A stretch of 64,000 nt of DNA from Bradysia coprophila (lineage: Eukaryota; Arthropoda; Insecta; Diptera; Sciaridae), in the NCBI RefSeq assembly GCF_014529535.1, contig NW_023503501.1, positions 8,634,504 to 8,698,503 on the forward strand. Reading direction: 5' to 3'. Shown piece by piece: positions 31,563 through 42,891 of the stretch. A program made the translations under genes and the position numbers. Position 1 is the first letter of the stretch, and the number at the start of each line of letters is the position of its first letter. The notes beneath the pieces are model-generated. The model was not told the origin of the DNA and ran no database searches. It worked only from the letters and a program-made list of their open reading frames with translations.

Positions 31563-31720
31563 ATAGGTTTCTTCCAAGGCCGTTCAAAATGGCAATCGTC
31601 ATCCACAGAGAAGAAAACACAACCTCACTTTGAAGTTTTAACGATCAATTTTGTTTAAGTTGCGGTTAGGTTTGCTTCTGTGGATGACGGTCGGTTTACC
31701 GTACGATGTAAGAAACCTAT
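31563..31720. mobile_element. MITE, ATAGGTTTCTTCCA family, copy 2
   Basis: Starts ATAGGTTTCTTCCAAGGCCG and ends GTAAGAAACCTAT. It is shorter than copy 1 (158 against 184 bp) through loss of the segment after GATGACGGTCGG. Confidence 0.8.
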
Positions 31721-32017
31721 ACAATAGAAACAATCCTAAGCGGTAGCTGGTATCACTAAAGCCTCCAAATTTGACACTTGTCTATTCAGTCATCATGCTA
31801 GTAGCAGAGCTGTGGCTAGGGGCGACGAAAAAACTCTGAGTTACGAAAAACTGACTTTTTTGTCTTTACAAAATTCACGGAAAGTTTGTGTAGGCCAGTA
31901 GGCCACTACAACCTACAACATTTCTCCTAATCACTGTGATTCGAGGTGAGTTCTGGAGAAAACGACTTTTCTTTACAAATAACATCAACTTGACACCGTT
32001 GGCTTTTCAATAAAAGT

Positions 32018-32175
32018 GTGAATATAGTTCCATTTCGGAAGTTGTTCACTTTTATGCCGCGGAGACACAATAAAAAAAATTGTTTGTGTTCACTTTTGCA
32101 ATTTTTTTATGCTGCGGGAACAAAATTGTTCGAAATGTTTTCGAAATTCGAACTGCAACACTCTATAGCAGAAGA
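32018..32175. repeat. Palindromic element, TTTATGCCG family
   Basis: GTTCCATTTCGG and GTTCACTTTTATGCCGCGG segments recur at 55147-55290, where the element is better preserved. A related, separate palindrome at 32531-32665 (arms AGTGTTCCAGCTCAAATTTC and GAAATTCGAACTGGAACAC) lies just upstream of the last exon of takeout-like gene 1. Confidence 0.5.
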
Positions 32176-32304
32176 GATAAGAGTAACAGCCAAGGTAACA
32201 GCTGCTAAAATGTTTGTGTCGTTTTTGCAACGATATTATCGATTTTAGACAAGTTTATCGTTTTTAAGACATAAACAGAAAGTTACGTTTATCACAAAGC
32301 CAAT

Positions 32305-33764
32305 TTATTTCAAAAAATACTCGTCAAACGGTAATTTTGCCATCGCATCATTGGCTATTTTCTGAATCTCCTCTTCAAACGTTCGAACCAATGCTGGCTT
32401 TATATCCAGATAAATATCTCGCCAGTATTCATTGACGAAGCGTAGGGTGGTTGCGCCGAGAATCTTATCACCGTTGTACAGATTGTCGAATTGGAAGACC
32501 AATCTGAAAGCAATTTCGAAAATATTTTGTGTCAACCAAATTCAGTGAAGAGTGTTCCAGCTCAAATTTCGAATAGCTTTCCGTTTTTGTTTTTGACAGC
32601 TGCGTACCTGCTGCATTCATTTTTGAAAGCTGTTCGAAATTCGAACTGGAACACGCTATACAGTGTTAAAAGAGCATAGAAGAGAGGAAAATGGCCAGTT
32701 GCGTAACAGGTCTCGATGTCAAAATACGTCAAAATTTGTCTGAAAAAGTCCAGTTAACTAGGAACAAACCAATGAATTTAACTGAACTCGATGGGTGAAG
32801 ACTCTTTTTGACATTATCTTTTAAAACAACACTTTATGATGACCAAGGCTGTTAAACTATGGTGTGTCACCCGCGTATCTGTACTGCGTGACCTCCCCAA
32901 AGTTTACAGTCTAGCAAAGAGTTACCAAAATGTCACTAACTTTTTAACATTAAATGAAACTTTCATATCCTCAGTTTGCATATAAGTTTTGCCATCAACT
33001 ACACTCGGTTTTCCAGTAAATTTGAGTTGAATGTCTGGATTGACTGAAATTAGATACACTTATTGTTGCTATATAACTTATTCAATTAATTCATTTCAAT
33101 TCATACTTATGGTAACGTTTGCATCTCCGTTACCTACCACCGGTAGTATCAATACTTGACCATGCAAAATGTACTTTCCAATCAAATTCAATCGATTCCC
33201 TTTCAGGTGAATTTCATTAGCGCCATTAATATTTTGTGTAAATCCACTGTGAATTAGAATGTTCAGACGAAAATGTAGAGAACTATATCAACACAAGCAA
33301 TTCCATTCATTCCTTAATTGGATTTTACCTAATTTTGTAAATATTGAACTTGTGCAGACCGTACATTTCAATGTTAGTGATATTAAAGTCGATGTTAACC
33401 GGTCGAGTGAGATCAGGTGCCAGTCTTAAAATTGGTATGTGAAATGGATCGATTGAAATTATTTCAAAATCTGCAAGGTCACAATGCGTAACAGATTAAG
33501 ACACCATTAAATCTTTCATTTCATTCTTACCATTGGTCACATTATGTAGAATGTGATTACAAGCAATTGCGATGCATTCAGTATCGCCCGGATGGCATTT
33601 CTTTATTGAATCAGCTGATTATAAGTGAGTCAAAATAAACATTTTAATCATAACGTGATAAGCACCAACTGGTTGAGAAACATACGTAATTTATCGCAGA
33701 TAACAAAGATTGAGGTAAATGCAACAATGATGATAGAAACACTGATTGTCCGAATGCGTAACAT
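32305..33764 (-). CDS. Takeout/JHBP-family secreted protein 1 (248 aa, 6 exons)
   Basis: Exons, minus strand: 33764-33686, 33614-33531, 33470-33329, 33246-33107, 33043-32941, 32503-32305; GT-AG throughout, all phases agree. The protein opens with a signal peptide (MLRIRTISVSIIIVAFTSIF), then the paired cysteines of the family in KKCHPGDTEC, a central SIDPFHIPILRL strand, YGLHKFNIYKI, the GKYILHGQVLILPVVGNGDA segment, and the signature end FDNLYNGDKILG...LPFDEYFLK. The fold is the elongated hydrophobic-cavity (TULIP-like) barrel; relatives bind juvenile hormone or other lipids outside the cell, and takeout itself links feeding and clock in flies. The ligand here is unknown. Length is normal for the family, and nothing is broken. 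An AATAAA overlaps the stop region. Confidence 0.9.
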
Positions 33765-34317
33765 TTTCTTCACTTCTTGACGACTAATTTATACCGTAAA
33801 TTGATTTTAAAATTGTAAAAAAAAACAGAGAATAACAAATCGTTGTTTAAATACCAGCAGTAGATTGTGTTCTAGATCAGTAATGTTTGATCTAAGTGCA
33901 TTTATGTAGTGAGCGGTAACCTACATAACATATTCATAATAAGTATCTATTACTTATGCCTCTGATTATAACTTTGACATTGCAAGATCAGTTACATGAA
34001 CTCTATAAGTACTGTTGTTGTAGATGCAAGGAGTTTTTAGTCCGGTACGAAGTACAGAGAAATGTAATAGGTTCACTCATCGTAGTAATTGAGGATCATC
34101 CATTCGTCCTATTTGAAGGTGGAATGGTGTTCGAGGAAAGTGGGACATGCGAGTTATAACGTATAGAAAAAGGTATAGAAACGAAAAGGAGAGTTCATTC
34201 ACAGCTTTACAAACGAGGTGGAAAATAAGAAATACTTTACAACCCTAGGGCTGAAATAGTCTCTACATGCTTATGACAGGGAAAATACACTTACCGTCCA
34301 CAAACATGTAAAATGTG

Positions 34318-34442
34318 TTACGGCACGGCTTGTAAATGCTTGTTTAGGGACGTGTGATTACTCCACTCGCCTTCGCCTCGTTCAGGTCGTTCTGCAAACC
34401 TCACACTTGCCTAAGCAAATATTTACAAACTGTGACGTAACA
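34318..34442. repeat. Palindrome with CG-rich centre
   Basis: TTACGGCACGGCTTGTAAAT and ATTTACAAACTGTGACGTAA form the arms. The centre contains CGCCTTCGCCTCGTTC, a motif shared in spirit with 35556-35682 and 3448-3533. Confidence 0.6.
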
Positions 34443-35193
34443 TACTATTATCTACCTAGAACGATAATCTCGATGTTATCACTCCAGGGCAAATTTGATT
34501 ATCTCGATATGTCGGTTCTCGGAAGATAAAATAGCGCATACATCGGCTCGGTAGATAACTTCCAAATCGTCATAATAAGCTTTTGTAGACAGAGGTGCAA
34601 AATCTATCACTATAGTGTACGTGCTCTGTTTCCCCGCTTAAAATTACTTAATTAGAATGTATAGTATATTCGAAAATCGTTGTCTGGTGATGGCTTATAC
34701 CAACCCACTTCAAGTATGAGTGACTTTCTAAATAGCGTATTGAAACTAGACAGTGTGACACACAACAGTAAAACACTGTAAACAAATCATTTCATACAAA
34801 ATAGTACTCTATTTGGCAGCTGTTGACTATGATCAGTTTTACTAGAAGACGGCCGTTTTTTCACGTTCTGTCTGATGACAGTTCATTTTTTTTCTCTTTG
34901 CAACTGTCGCTTTGTTTTCGTTGTAAAAATGGTGAAACGATTTGATGTGTTTGTTTCGTGGATAAAAACAGTTATTCATGCCACGCTCGAATGAAAAATT
35001 CCTCGGGGAGAATTAGGAAATTCCAACTTTCACTTCTGTTGGAATTTTATATTTTCTCGCCTTGGTAAACAAAAAACCATTTCATGCGACAGGACAAAAT
35101 TACAGAACTTTTCTCCCTCGGCATGAAAAGTTGTTAACAACTTTGCGAGTTGTAGCCCGAACAGAGTGATACGTTTTTTTGTGCCTTAGAATC

Positions 35194-35377
35194 ATAGGTT
35201 TCTTCCATCGTACGGTAAAAACGAATTTTGACAGGCCGAAAACAACCGACCGTCATCCACAGAAGCAAACATAACCGCAACTTAAACAAATTTGTTCGTT
35301 AAAACTTCAAAGTGAGGTTGTGTTAGCTTCTCTGTGGATGACGATTGACATTTTGAACGACCTTGGAAGAAACCTAT
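35194..35377. mobile_element. MITE, ATAGGTTTCTTCCA family, copy 3
   Basis: Ends ATAGGTTTCTTCCATCG and CCTTGGAAGAAACCTAT. Same 184-bp length as copy 1 (10542-10725) but in the opposite orientation; sequence agreement is high, suggesting recent movement. Confidence 0.85.
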
Positions 35378-35555
35378 AATTCGACGTTTTCTGCACGGCA
35401 TCTACGATCGAAAAGTTCGATCAAAATACTGCGTATACAGCAACATATGTGGGTCCGAAAAAGTAACTTTGTCGACCGGTAAACAAAGCCAACAATGGAA
35501 TTTCATATATTTTTTCGGATGCCATCGAGTGTGCCAAGTAAAAGTTAATAGTTAT

Positions 35556-35682
35556 TTATCTACCAAGGTAGGTATGAAGGTATTTTTTCGCACTAGATGT
35601 CGATTGTCGATCCGAGGCGAAGCCGAGGTCGACAAGACGTCTTGTGCGAAAAAATACCGGCATACCTACCGTGGTAGATACA
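35556..35682. repeat. Palindrome with CG-rich centre
   Basis: TCTACCAAGGTAGGTATGAA and its near complement GCATACCTACCGTGGTAGA form the ends; TATTTTTTCGCACTAGATGT and GTCTTGTGCGAAAAAATA the inner arms; the centre reads CCGAGGCGAAGCCGAGG. Confidence 0.75.
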
Positions 35683-35898
35683 ACGTTTTTCGCAATTTCG
35701 GGCCATAATCACCTTTCCAATGCAAAATATTACCAAAATTTCTACCAAACATTCACATGCAAACATGAATTCATTTGAACGATCAAGCAACTTGTTTTAT
35801 ATACACATTGCAATGTGATGTATAGAGACGCGCTAAATAAAATCAAGTAGTCAATGCTTAGTATGTACGCTTCAACAATACGTTCTGTATAATTGTGT

Positions 35899-35985
35899 GA
35901 CTCTGTAGCCGAATGGCTATGGTCGTTGCTTGGTGTTTGGAAGAATTTTGGTGTTGGATGTTCAAATCCTGGTCTGTGCAAAGTT
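35899..35985 (+). repeat. Possible tRNA-derived SINE head
   Basis: TAGCCGAATGG at 35906-35916 resembles an RNA polymerase III A box and GTTCAAATCC at 35960-35969 is a good B box, 44 bases apart, as in a long-variable-arm tRNA. Acceptor and anticodon stems do not fold convincingly, and a T-rich tail follows. That suits a SINE head or a decayed tRNA better than a working tRNA gene. Confidence 0.4.
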
Positions 35986-37323
35986 TTTATTTATTAGTCT
36001 TTCTTAAAGGTACTGAGCTATGTAGCGTGCGAAAAAAATGTGAAAAAGCCCAAGTACGAAAAAATAATCAAAAACGCACTGTGAAATAAATACCTTCAAA
36101 ACGACATTAAATGGATGCATGGAAAGGTGATGATTATGGACCGGAATTGCGAAAATTATTGTAAAGTGATTTCCTTGTTATTGTTTGTGTGTTCCGTCTC
36201 ATTATGATTCTTAGGGCACAAAAAACCTAGTTCGTGATGAAGGCAGAATTTTTCAGGACACGTCGTAAGCTTGTTGTATAATATTGCCGGGGTTATTTGA
36301 ATCGTGATTCATATTCAGTACGAACTAATGTTTAATACGAGCCATCTATCGTAAATTAATACATACAATCGGCTTCGCCTCGTTACGACTAGTCCTGACA
36401 AATTCAACTTTTCATCTCTCGTAACGAAAAATACTATTGTGAGACAAGCCTATGCAAACAAAATGTGAAGAAAACTAAATATGATAAGTGACTTCATGCG
36501 ATGCAAGTTATTACCATCGATTACATAGATATAAAATGCCATGAATCAAGGTGAGCTAGTTCACAACAACACTATTCAAAATTCACTGCTCGAGGAGGGG
36601 AACTATCGAAATTTATCCAACAAAATTTCTATGGAAATGTTTGGCTTGTTCAAATTTCTGAAGCCTTGAATGTCGGTCAATAGATGCAACTCGTTGATTT
36701 AAAGATTGTCTTCCGAGTACGTAAAAACAGAGACAATGATTGATTGGCTTGGAATGGATTGGACAATAGGATTGGTAATTTAGATGTTCCAAACTGGCCC
36801 GAACTGGAGTCCAAAAGAGTCTTTGATTTTTTGTACGAATGAAGGCACTGTTACCAAATGTTGTCACTCAGTGCCCAAAGTACTATTGAGTGGCCAGTCC
36901 GGCCCTGGTTGACGTACAGATTGTATGAGTAAATTGAGCTGAACAGATCAGAAATAAGTTATCTGGAATTCGCGTTTTCGGTTTGAAGGAATCGTAGCCC
37001 TCGTTCTCCGTTTACATAAAACAGCTGCCAAAACTTAATAAGGAATTGCCATTAGTCGGAAACATGGAACAGACTACGGCATATCTTGTAGTTTATCAAA
37101 ATATTGACCGGGAGTACGAAGAAAACTGTTTTATCAGCTGCGTTGGATTACGTTCGTATCATTTTGATTAGATTATTTTTTACAAAAGCGTTACATTCTT
37201 TCCTCATGATTAGTCAATATATTCATGCTGGTTAGCCACATGCAATACGTACAATGAAATCAATCTCATTTTCAACATTGTTGTCTTCGCAATGTTAATG
37301 TTTTGTAAGAATTGCAACCAATT

Positions 37324-38018
37324 CTATTTACGATCCGTCGATCGTAGAATCTCTTCAACCGTCTCTTGTGACGCTTCATCGTCGTCATTGGCCTAAGTCC
37401 AGCGACCATGTAAATTATTTTCATTTCATAAATGGTAAATGCAAAAAGTCCCTCACCTGAATATACTTTTGTATACCGACTAAAGCGTGTTTCAACGACT
37501 CATAACTGGATGCGTATATCATCTTATTCGAAACGGATGCTGTGTCGGGACACCAGAGCATTAAAAAGAGTTTCTGTTTTATGGCCACCTAAATGATTGT
37601 ACATTTTAGATACTATCAGTTCGACGCTTTGATATTCCATCAGCTTACGCTAGCAGTTCCCTGGTGCTGATATGTGTATTCATAATCGTATACGCCGTAT
37701 CGACACTGTTTTCCTTCTCCAGCTTTCAGTTGGCTTAAGAATTCATCGTAGCTGGCATCACGGCTGCCTTTAATTAAAATTGGTTTGAAACCGCACTCTG
37801 TATGATGGCTAATTAAATCAAAATGATTTACCAACTTGTTCAACGTCAATTTTATTTCCGACTATCATGAAAATTGCAAACCGATGAACTTTACTATTTT
37901 TGATATTTTCAAAGGCTCTAATGCAATCATCACTCACTGCTACTCCAGATGCCTTATAATGATTAACAAATTTAACAAAATAATGTGAATATGGAAATTA
38001 ACCAAACCGACCTACCAT
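37324..38018 (-). CDS. tsr: ADF/cofilin, twinstar-like (147 aa, 5 exons)
   Basis: Exons, minus strand: 38018-38016 (the ATG alone), 37952-37832, 37767-37649, 37588-37457, 37392-37324. Every junction is GT-AG and in phase. A first intron directly after ATG is typical of ADF/cofilin genes. The protein starts MASGVAVSDDC, carries HRFAIFMI, CRYGVYDYEY, KQKLFLMLWCPDT, the long actin-binding helix region KMIYASSYESLKHALVGIQK and ends ILRSTDRK. Length is that of fly twinstar. Cofilins sever and depolymerise actin filaments; Ser3 is the usual inhibitory phosphorylation site and is kept. The protein is clearly more diverged than a typical single-copy insect cofilin, and Ser101 stands where most family members have Arg/Lys before the conserved Lys103. 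A divergent, perhaps tissue-specific paralogue is likely (inference). Confidence 0.9.
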
Positions 38019-38312
38019 TTTATTATGCGACTTTCAGCTTCGATAAATTCGTGAATACTACAATTGCATTAGGCGTGACAACCATTTCAGCAAGTGTCTT
38101 TTTATTAATTCAGCTAATTCTTCTTTCGGATAAGATAGGGTTAGTCCAGTTGCATGTACAATATTTTTCTGAATTTTAAAGAGAAAAAAAAATTGCTCAA
38201 AGCACTAATAACACATATTGTTCGGCAAAGATGGGCATAACGAGGATTGAGTTAACCAAACAACATTTGTCAAAATCCCACACGGAGCCAACAGTTTCAC
38301 TTATAGTTACTG

Positions 38313-38857
38313 TGGCACTTCCTAACTTCCATCGGATTTTTCGATGGATTTGGGTTATTTTCGATATAAGCGAGGTGTTCCAAGGTTGGTTCCTAAATTT
38401 TGGGATGACAGACGATTCCTCTGGCACTTCCTAACTTTCATTGGATTTTTCGATGGATTTGGGTTATTTTCGACATGAGTGATGTGTTCCAAGGCTGGTT
38501 CTTAAATTTTGGGATGACAGATGATTTCTCTGGCACTTCCTAACTTTAATCGGATTTTTCGATGGATTTGAGTTATTTTCGATATAAGCGAGGTGTTCCA
38601 AGGTTGGTTCCTAAATTTTGGGATGACAGATGATTCCTCTGGCACTTCTTAACTTCCACCGGATTTTTCGATGGATTTGGGTTATTTCCGATATAGGTGA
38701 GGTGTTCCAAGGCTGGTTCGTAAATTTTGGGATGACAGATGATTTCTCTGGCACTTCCTAACTTTAATCAGATTTTTCGATGGATTTCGGTTATTTTCGA
38801 TATAAGTGAGGTGTTCCCAGATTAGTTCCTAAATTTTTAATTACAGATTCGGATAGA
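38313..38857. repeat. Tandem repeat, 109-bp unit, 5 copies
   Basis: Units begin TGGCACTTCCTAACTT at 38313, 38422, 38531, 38640 and 38749, an exact 109-bp spacing. Each holds GGATTTTTCGATGGATTT and GAGGTGTTCCAAGG. The last unit decays after about 38830. Copies 1 and 3, and 2 and 5, share variants, so unequal exchange is likely. Confidence 0.9.
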
Positions 38858-39005
38858 TCTTCTGAAACGTCGAGAAAACACTTTTTTGGAAAAAGCATGT
38901 TCGCGAGATTTCGCGTTTTCGGATGGAAGATATAGAGGAAGAGGATATAAATTGCAACCAAATAACATAACAGAAAATCAAACCAAACTTCCAAAACAAC
39001 TGATA

Positions 39006-40077
39006 TCAGTCAAAAACACTCAAAGAGTAAAAATGACGCAAGTGCATACTTCCAAAACAACTGATAGGTGACGCATTCTGGGCTTGTACGCAAACCTTGT
39101 CAAAGCAAAAATTAGACCGAAAAAATTGTAGAAGAAAAATTTTACCTAAAAAATTTAATTAATTACAATCGCTAAACCGAACTGGTGTGTATACGTTATT
39201 TTGCACCAGCTGGTCACATACAATTCCAAATGGGACCAGCTGGTGCAAAATAACGTATGCACACCAGTTCGGTTTAGCGATTGTAATTAAAAATAGTAAA
39301 GAAAACCCAAAATGATTGAAGAACCGCCATTTTTTTCATTTCTGCAGCTTTCATTATGAATTGTGTAAAAAAAAGCGCGACAACGTTTTATACAATTCAA
39401 AATGAAAGCTCCAGAAATGAAAAAAATGGCGGTTCTTCAATCATTTCGGATTTTCTTTACTATTTTTAATTAATTAGAAGTGTTTTGAATCAAATTCCAC
39501 TTGGGAATATTTGGAATATCGATTTCAATAATAAAATAATGGTCCCAAAGCATCTATATGTGTAAATAATGTGAAATTCTACATCTTTTGTGCTCAGTGT
39601 AGAGCTGTTTTAAAACGTTATCATTCGTTTCATAAATTTTTGTAAACATTTTTTTCTGCAATTTGGTGATGAAAGGTCCAAACTTTAATATTTTGCAGTC
39701 CAATACATGTATCAACGTGAACTCCATTCAATAATTCTTATACAAATTGAGGTTTATTTTATACAAAGAACGCCGTTTACGTGAAGCTTTTCAACAGATG
39801 GCTCTCAATAAGTAGTATGCCATCTTAAGAAAATTGTTAAAATATCAAAAATACGTTCTGAAAGAATGTACAAATGAAAAACAGCCGAATCATCTGCCAC
39901 TTTGTGACGCAAATTTTTTTAGGTAAAATTTTTCTTATACAATTTTTTCGGCCTAATTTTTGCTTCGACAATTTTTGCGTACAAGCGCCAAATGCGTCAC
40001 CTACAGCGATATCAGTTGTTTTTGGAAGTATGCACAGGGACTTGCGTCACTTTTACTCTTTGAGTGTTTTTGACTGA
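39006..40077. mobile_element. 1.07-kb foldback with two nested palindromes
   Basis: Outer ends TCAGTCAAAAACACTCAAAG and CTTTGAGTGTTTTTGACTGA are exact complements, and arms of about 150 bp follow (39006-39155 and 39910-40077). Inside lie two adjacent palindromes: 39163-39291 (arms with ATCGCTAAACCGAACTGGTG) and 39289-39470 (arms with AATAGTAAAGAAAA and GATTGAAGAACCGCCA). Confidence 0.85.
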
Positions 40078-40198
40078 TTATCTTATATAATATATTGTAG
40101 CCAACCCAATATTTCTTTATTTTTGTATTGAATGGACTGTCATCGAAACGCAAACGGAGACTTATAACAGTGAACTGTGACTGCTGTTTTAGTTCAAT

Positions 40199-40355
40199 CA
40201 ACGCACTTCAAGCAAAAGTGCTATTAATGACAGCTGCCAAATAGAGTACTTTTTGTATGAAATTTTAACCCCACTCTTTTTACAGTGTAAAATTTTGTAT
40301 GGAGCATTGTCAAGTTTCAGTACCCTAGAGTACCACTTTTGCTTGAAGTGCGTTG
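40199..40355. mobile_element. MITE, CAACGCACTTCAAG family, with 7-bp TSD
   Basis: Best-preserved copy: starts CAACGCACTTCAAGCAAAAG and ends CTTTTGCTTGAAGTGCGTTG, flanked by exact GTTCAAT (40192-40198 and 40356-40362). Relatives at 9742, 16208, 22186, about 34700 and about 51000. Confidence 0.85.
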
Positions 40356-40535
40356 GTTCAATTCAATTTTTTTTTTTGCTATGCGCAACTGGAGTTATTG
40401 CTAGAGTCCACTGGCGCGGCGGCTGGAACTCAGTGGTGGACAAGTCTATTCATGATATCACATCTACGGTTGTTATCAGACTAAAATCACAATTCTATTT
40501 ATTTCAGCAGCTCATTTTACCACACAAGTAACATT

Positions 40536-42826
40536 TTAGTCTGAGAAAAATTCACGGTAAGCGAATTTCTGGAATATTGGTTCCATCTTCTTCTTGATAA
40601 TATTTCCAAATACTTTATCCAGAGCCGGTCCCAGTTCCTTATACAGAATGTCTTGGTTCTCGTTAAAGAAATTGTTCATATTCTCACTAATCAGTCGGTC
40701 GTTGAATAAATTCTCAAAATTCATCGACATTCTGTAAACAAGATATCATTACCATTCCACACACAATGCACACTTCACCATCGTACCGTTTAGATATGCT
40801 ATTGTAGACCACTTGGTCCAACACTACGTAGTCCTCATCCTTTCGCCTCTCCGTATGTGTTAGAAATTTCATCTTAACAGCAGTGTCGACTAGAAGTTAA
40901 ATTGAATGCTGAATCATTAATCAAATGTCTCCATATTTGTAACCTACTGAATGTTATATTTGCTGCTCCATGTCCGTTAACTGGTACAACGAGAGCTTTT
41001 CCAGACATTTGATAATTTCCCAGTACGGTGACTTTGTTGACGAAACCATGAATTTCAAACCGTGAAGTATTTGGATTTCTTTCAAAGCCTCTGCCAGATA
41101 AATTGATTTATTTAGAAGAATTAAAAAGGAGGATAGAACTGGTTGTTGGGTACGACATTATCATCAATCTTTTTTATTAATAAACATTTTATGAGGAAGA
41201 TCCTAACATATCTTGTAGCGGCTTCGAAACTGTTCTTGGACTGTCGTGCTTTGTTCATAAATGTAAAAAAAAATATTTTGACCTACGATGTTTTTGCTTA
41301 GGAGGGCGATTACGCAACCTACTATAAATTAACTTACATAACTTTGTTGACATCAAAATTTCTTATTCCACTCATTGTTGCATTTTTCATTCTAATTCTG
41401 ACATTTACCGGACTGGTTGGGGCCCCTTGTTCCATGACGGTTTTACCAATGTAAAGAGGATCGATTGAACCCAAACCGATTTCCGGTACGCCTGCGATTA
41501 ATATTTTTTTAAACAAATTTTGGACTAACTTTTGTAATTTTTTATTTCTGACCTTCTGGTGATGTACGAATCACTTTGTTCATAATACTTTGAAGGCATT
41601 TCACGTCAGCGTATTTGCATCGAGGAATTGTGTTTGCTGAAAGTTTATAAAAAAAAAAGTTTTAATTGTTGACGAGCTTTTGTTGCAAAAATGGTACCAG
41701 TGCTTATTTTAAGGAATTTAAATTTTCCAAAATTTCCATTAAGAATATCGCAGGGCACAGGTCTATAACGATTTAATCGCTTTGCACTTTCAACATTTTC
41801 GGAACAAGTTAGATTGGATCAGTTTTTAGTTCAGGTACGAGCCTGCTTTTGACCTGAACCTGGCTTAGTATATTGGCACTGAAACATGCATTTCTTCAGT
41901 TCAGATTTGGGACAAGATTAAGACTAACAGAAGGATGTAGAATCAAGAGCGACAAAGGAAGAAATTAATTTGATAATAAAATTTTGATTGAACTTTCAAC
42001 CCATCAAGTTATCAACGGGATAACGGCATCGACTCTCTTTCCTCTACCGATAGAGTACGATTCACTATACATTGACTTTGTTGCAGCGACGTCTTTCAGT
42101 GAATAGTGAATGGAACACCTATCGGTTGAGTTGTCATAGAATAGAGGAAAGAAACCTGATGCCGTAATCCCTCTCCAGAGTCTCGATTTTTATGCTTTCC
42201 TAACTTCAAATATTTGTAACATGACAGATGCATGTATCAAATCCCATAAGAACTGTCAAGTTTCGAATTCTTAAAGTTACAAACGTATATAAGAATGGAG
42301 ACCCAGACCAATAACAAACGTACAGTTGACTATTGACAAGGTTATTAACACATTGTCGTAAAGTTATAGCTTCCATGAAATGCAAATTCAATTGAATTCC
42401 AATATCAAGGTTAAAGTGCGTACACTTGTAATGTCTGTATCGCATACGGAGTAAATGGAATGAAGTGGATTTGAATCCATTTTGATAATTTCACAACTTT
42501 CTAAGCTATCAAAATTTTCTTTGATTTGTAAGAAAGGAAATACAAGACACCAGAGTAAACAGCATCACCACAAATTACAAAACGTCTTTAAAACAGAACA
42601 ATCCAACACTATCGTTCAACTTGAACTTTTAATCGATCACACAGTCATTTTATAAGCCTTTAGATTAACAACTAGTTTGGCACCAATTCCAATGGCCATG
42701 GCTTTGATTCATTATACCATTCACATTGCTACTTTAACACTTACGAAAGCTACTATCACAATGCACCAATGCACAATATGCAAACAATGCTGCAACAAAT
42801 TTAAAGTTAAATTGCTTGGAAGTCAT
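40536..42826 (-). CDS. Takeout/JHBP-family secreted protein 2 (253 aa, 6 exons)
   Basis: Exons, minus strand: 42826-42745, 41636-41553, 41491-41338, 41090-40948, 40889-40787, 40731-40536; splice sites and phases all agree. Signal peptide MTSKQFNFKFVAALFAYCAL, then the family cysteines in PRCKYADVKC, VPEIGLGSIDPLYI, the GNYQMSGKALVVPVNGHGAA segment and the terminal FENLFNDRLISENMNNFFNE...REFFSD. It is closer to gene 3 at 55927-60467 than to gene 1: the last three exons have identical lengths (143, 103, 196) and share GFERNP/GFDRNP. Intron 1 is 1.1 kb and holds a palindromic element. Probably an extracellular carrier of a hydrophobic ligand, not identified from sequence. Confidence 0.9.
42017..42174. 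repeat. Palindromic element in intron 1 of takeout-like gene 2
   Basis: ATAACGGCATCGACTCTCTT and its near complement AAGAAACCTGATGCCGTAAT form the ends. Inner arms are TTTCCTCTACCGATAG and CTATCGGTTGAGTTGTC with some mismatch. Confidence 0.65.
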
Positions 42827-42849
42827 CTCCGATTCGGTAAACGGACACT

Positions 42850-42891
42850 ATCGAAATGGAATGAATGGAATTGCGAACGCTTGTATATATA
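42850..42891 (-). promoter_or_regulatory. Candidate TATA box of takeout-like gene 2
   Basis: TATATATA at 42884-42891 (same on both strands) lies 58-65 bases upstream of the start codon, with CCATTCATTCC some 25-35 bases downstream as a weak initiator. Confidence 0.4.

Larger units (their letters stand above)
29305..32304. other. Intergenic stretch, peroxidase 2 to takeout-like gene 1
   Basis: No gene is recognised. It holds a palindrome (29719-29864), a hAT-type MITE (30438-30611), a copy of the ATAGGTTTCTTCCA MITE (31563-31720) and a palindromic element near 32018-32175. The minus-strand frame at 30907-31119 has no recognisable signature. Confidence 0.5.
33765..37323. other. Intergenic stretch with MITEs and a possible SINE
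   Basis: No gene is recognised. Contents: palindrome 34318-34442, a half copy of the CAACGCACTTCAAG family (about 34700-34850), ATAGGTTTCTTCCA MITE copy 3 (35194-35377), a palindrome (35556-35682), a tRNA-like segment (35899-35985) and nothing further up to the cofilin gene. The minus-strand frame at 36613-36867 has no recognisable family. Confidence 0.5.

Noticed and set aside
35899-35985. Functional tRNA gene
   Set aside because: A and B boxes are present but acceptor and anticodon stems do not pair convincingly; kept only as a SINE-like candidate.
36613-36867. 84-residue minus-strand ORF
   Set aside because: No signal peptide, motif or splice context; probably chance.
38313-38857. CRISPR-like array
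   Set aside because: The whole 109-bp unit is conserved with no variable spacers, and the genome is eukaryotic: an ordinary tandem repeat.
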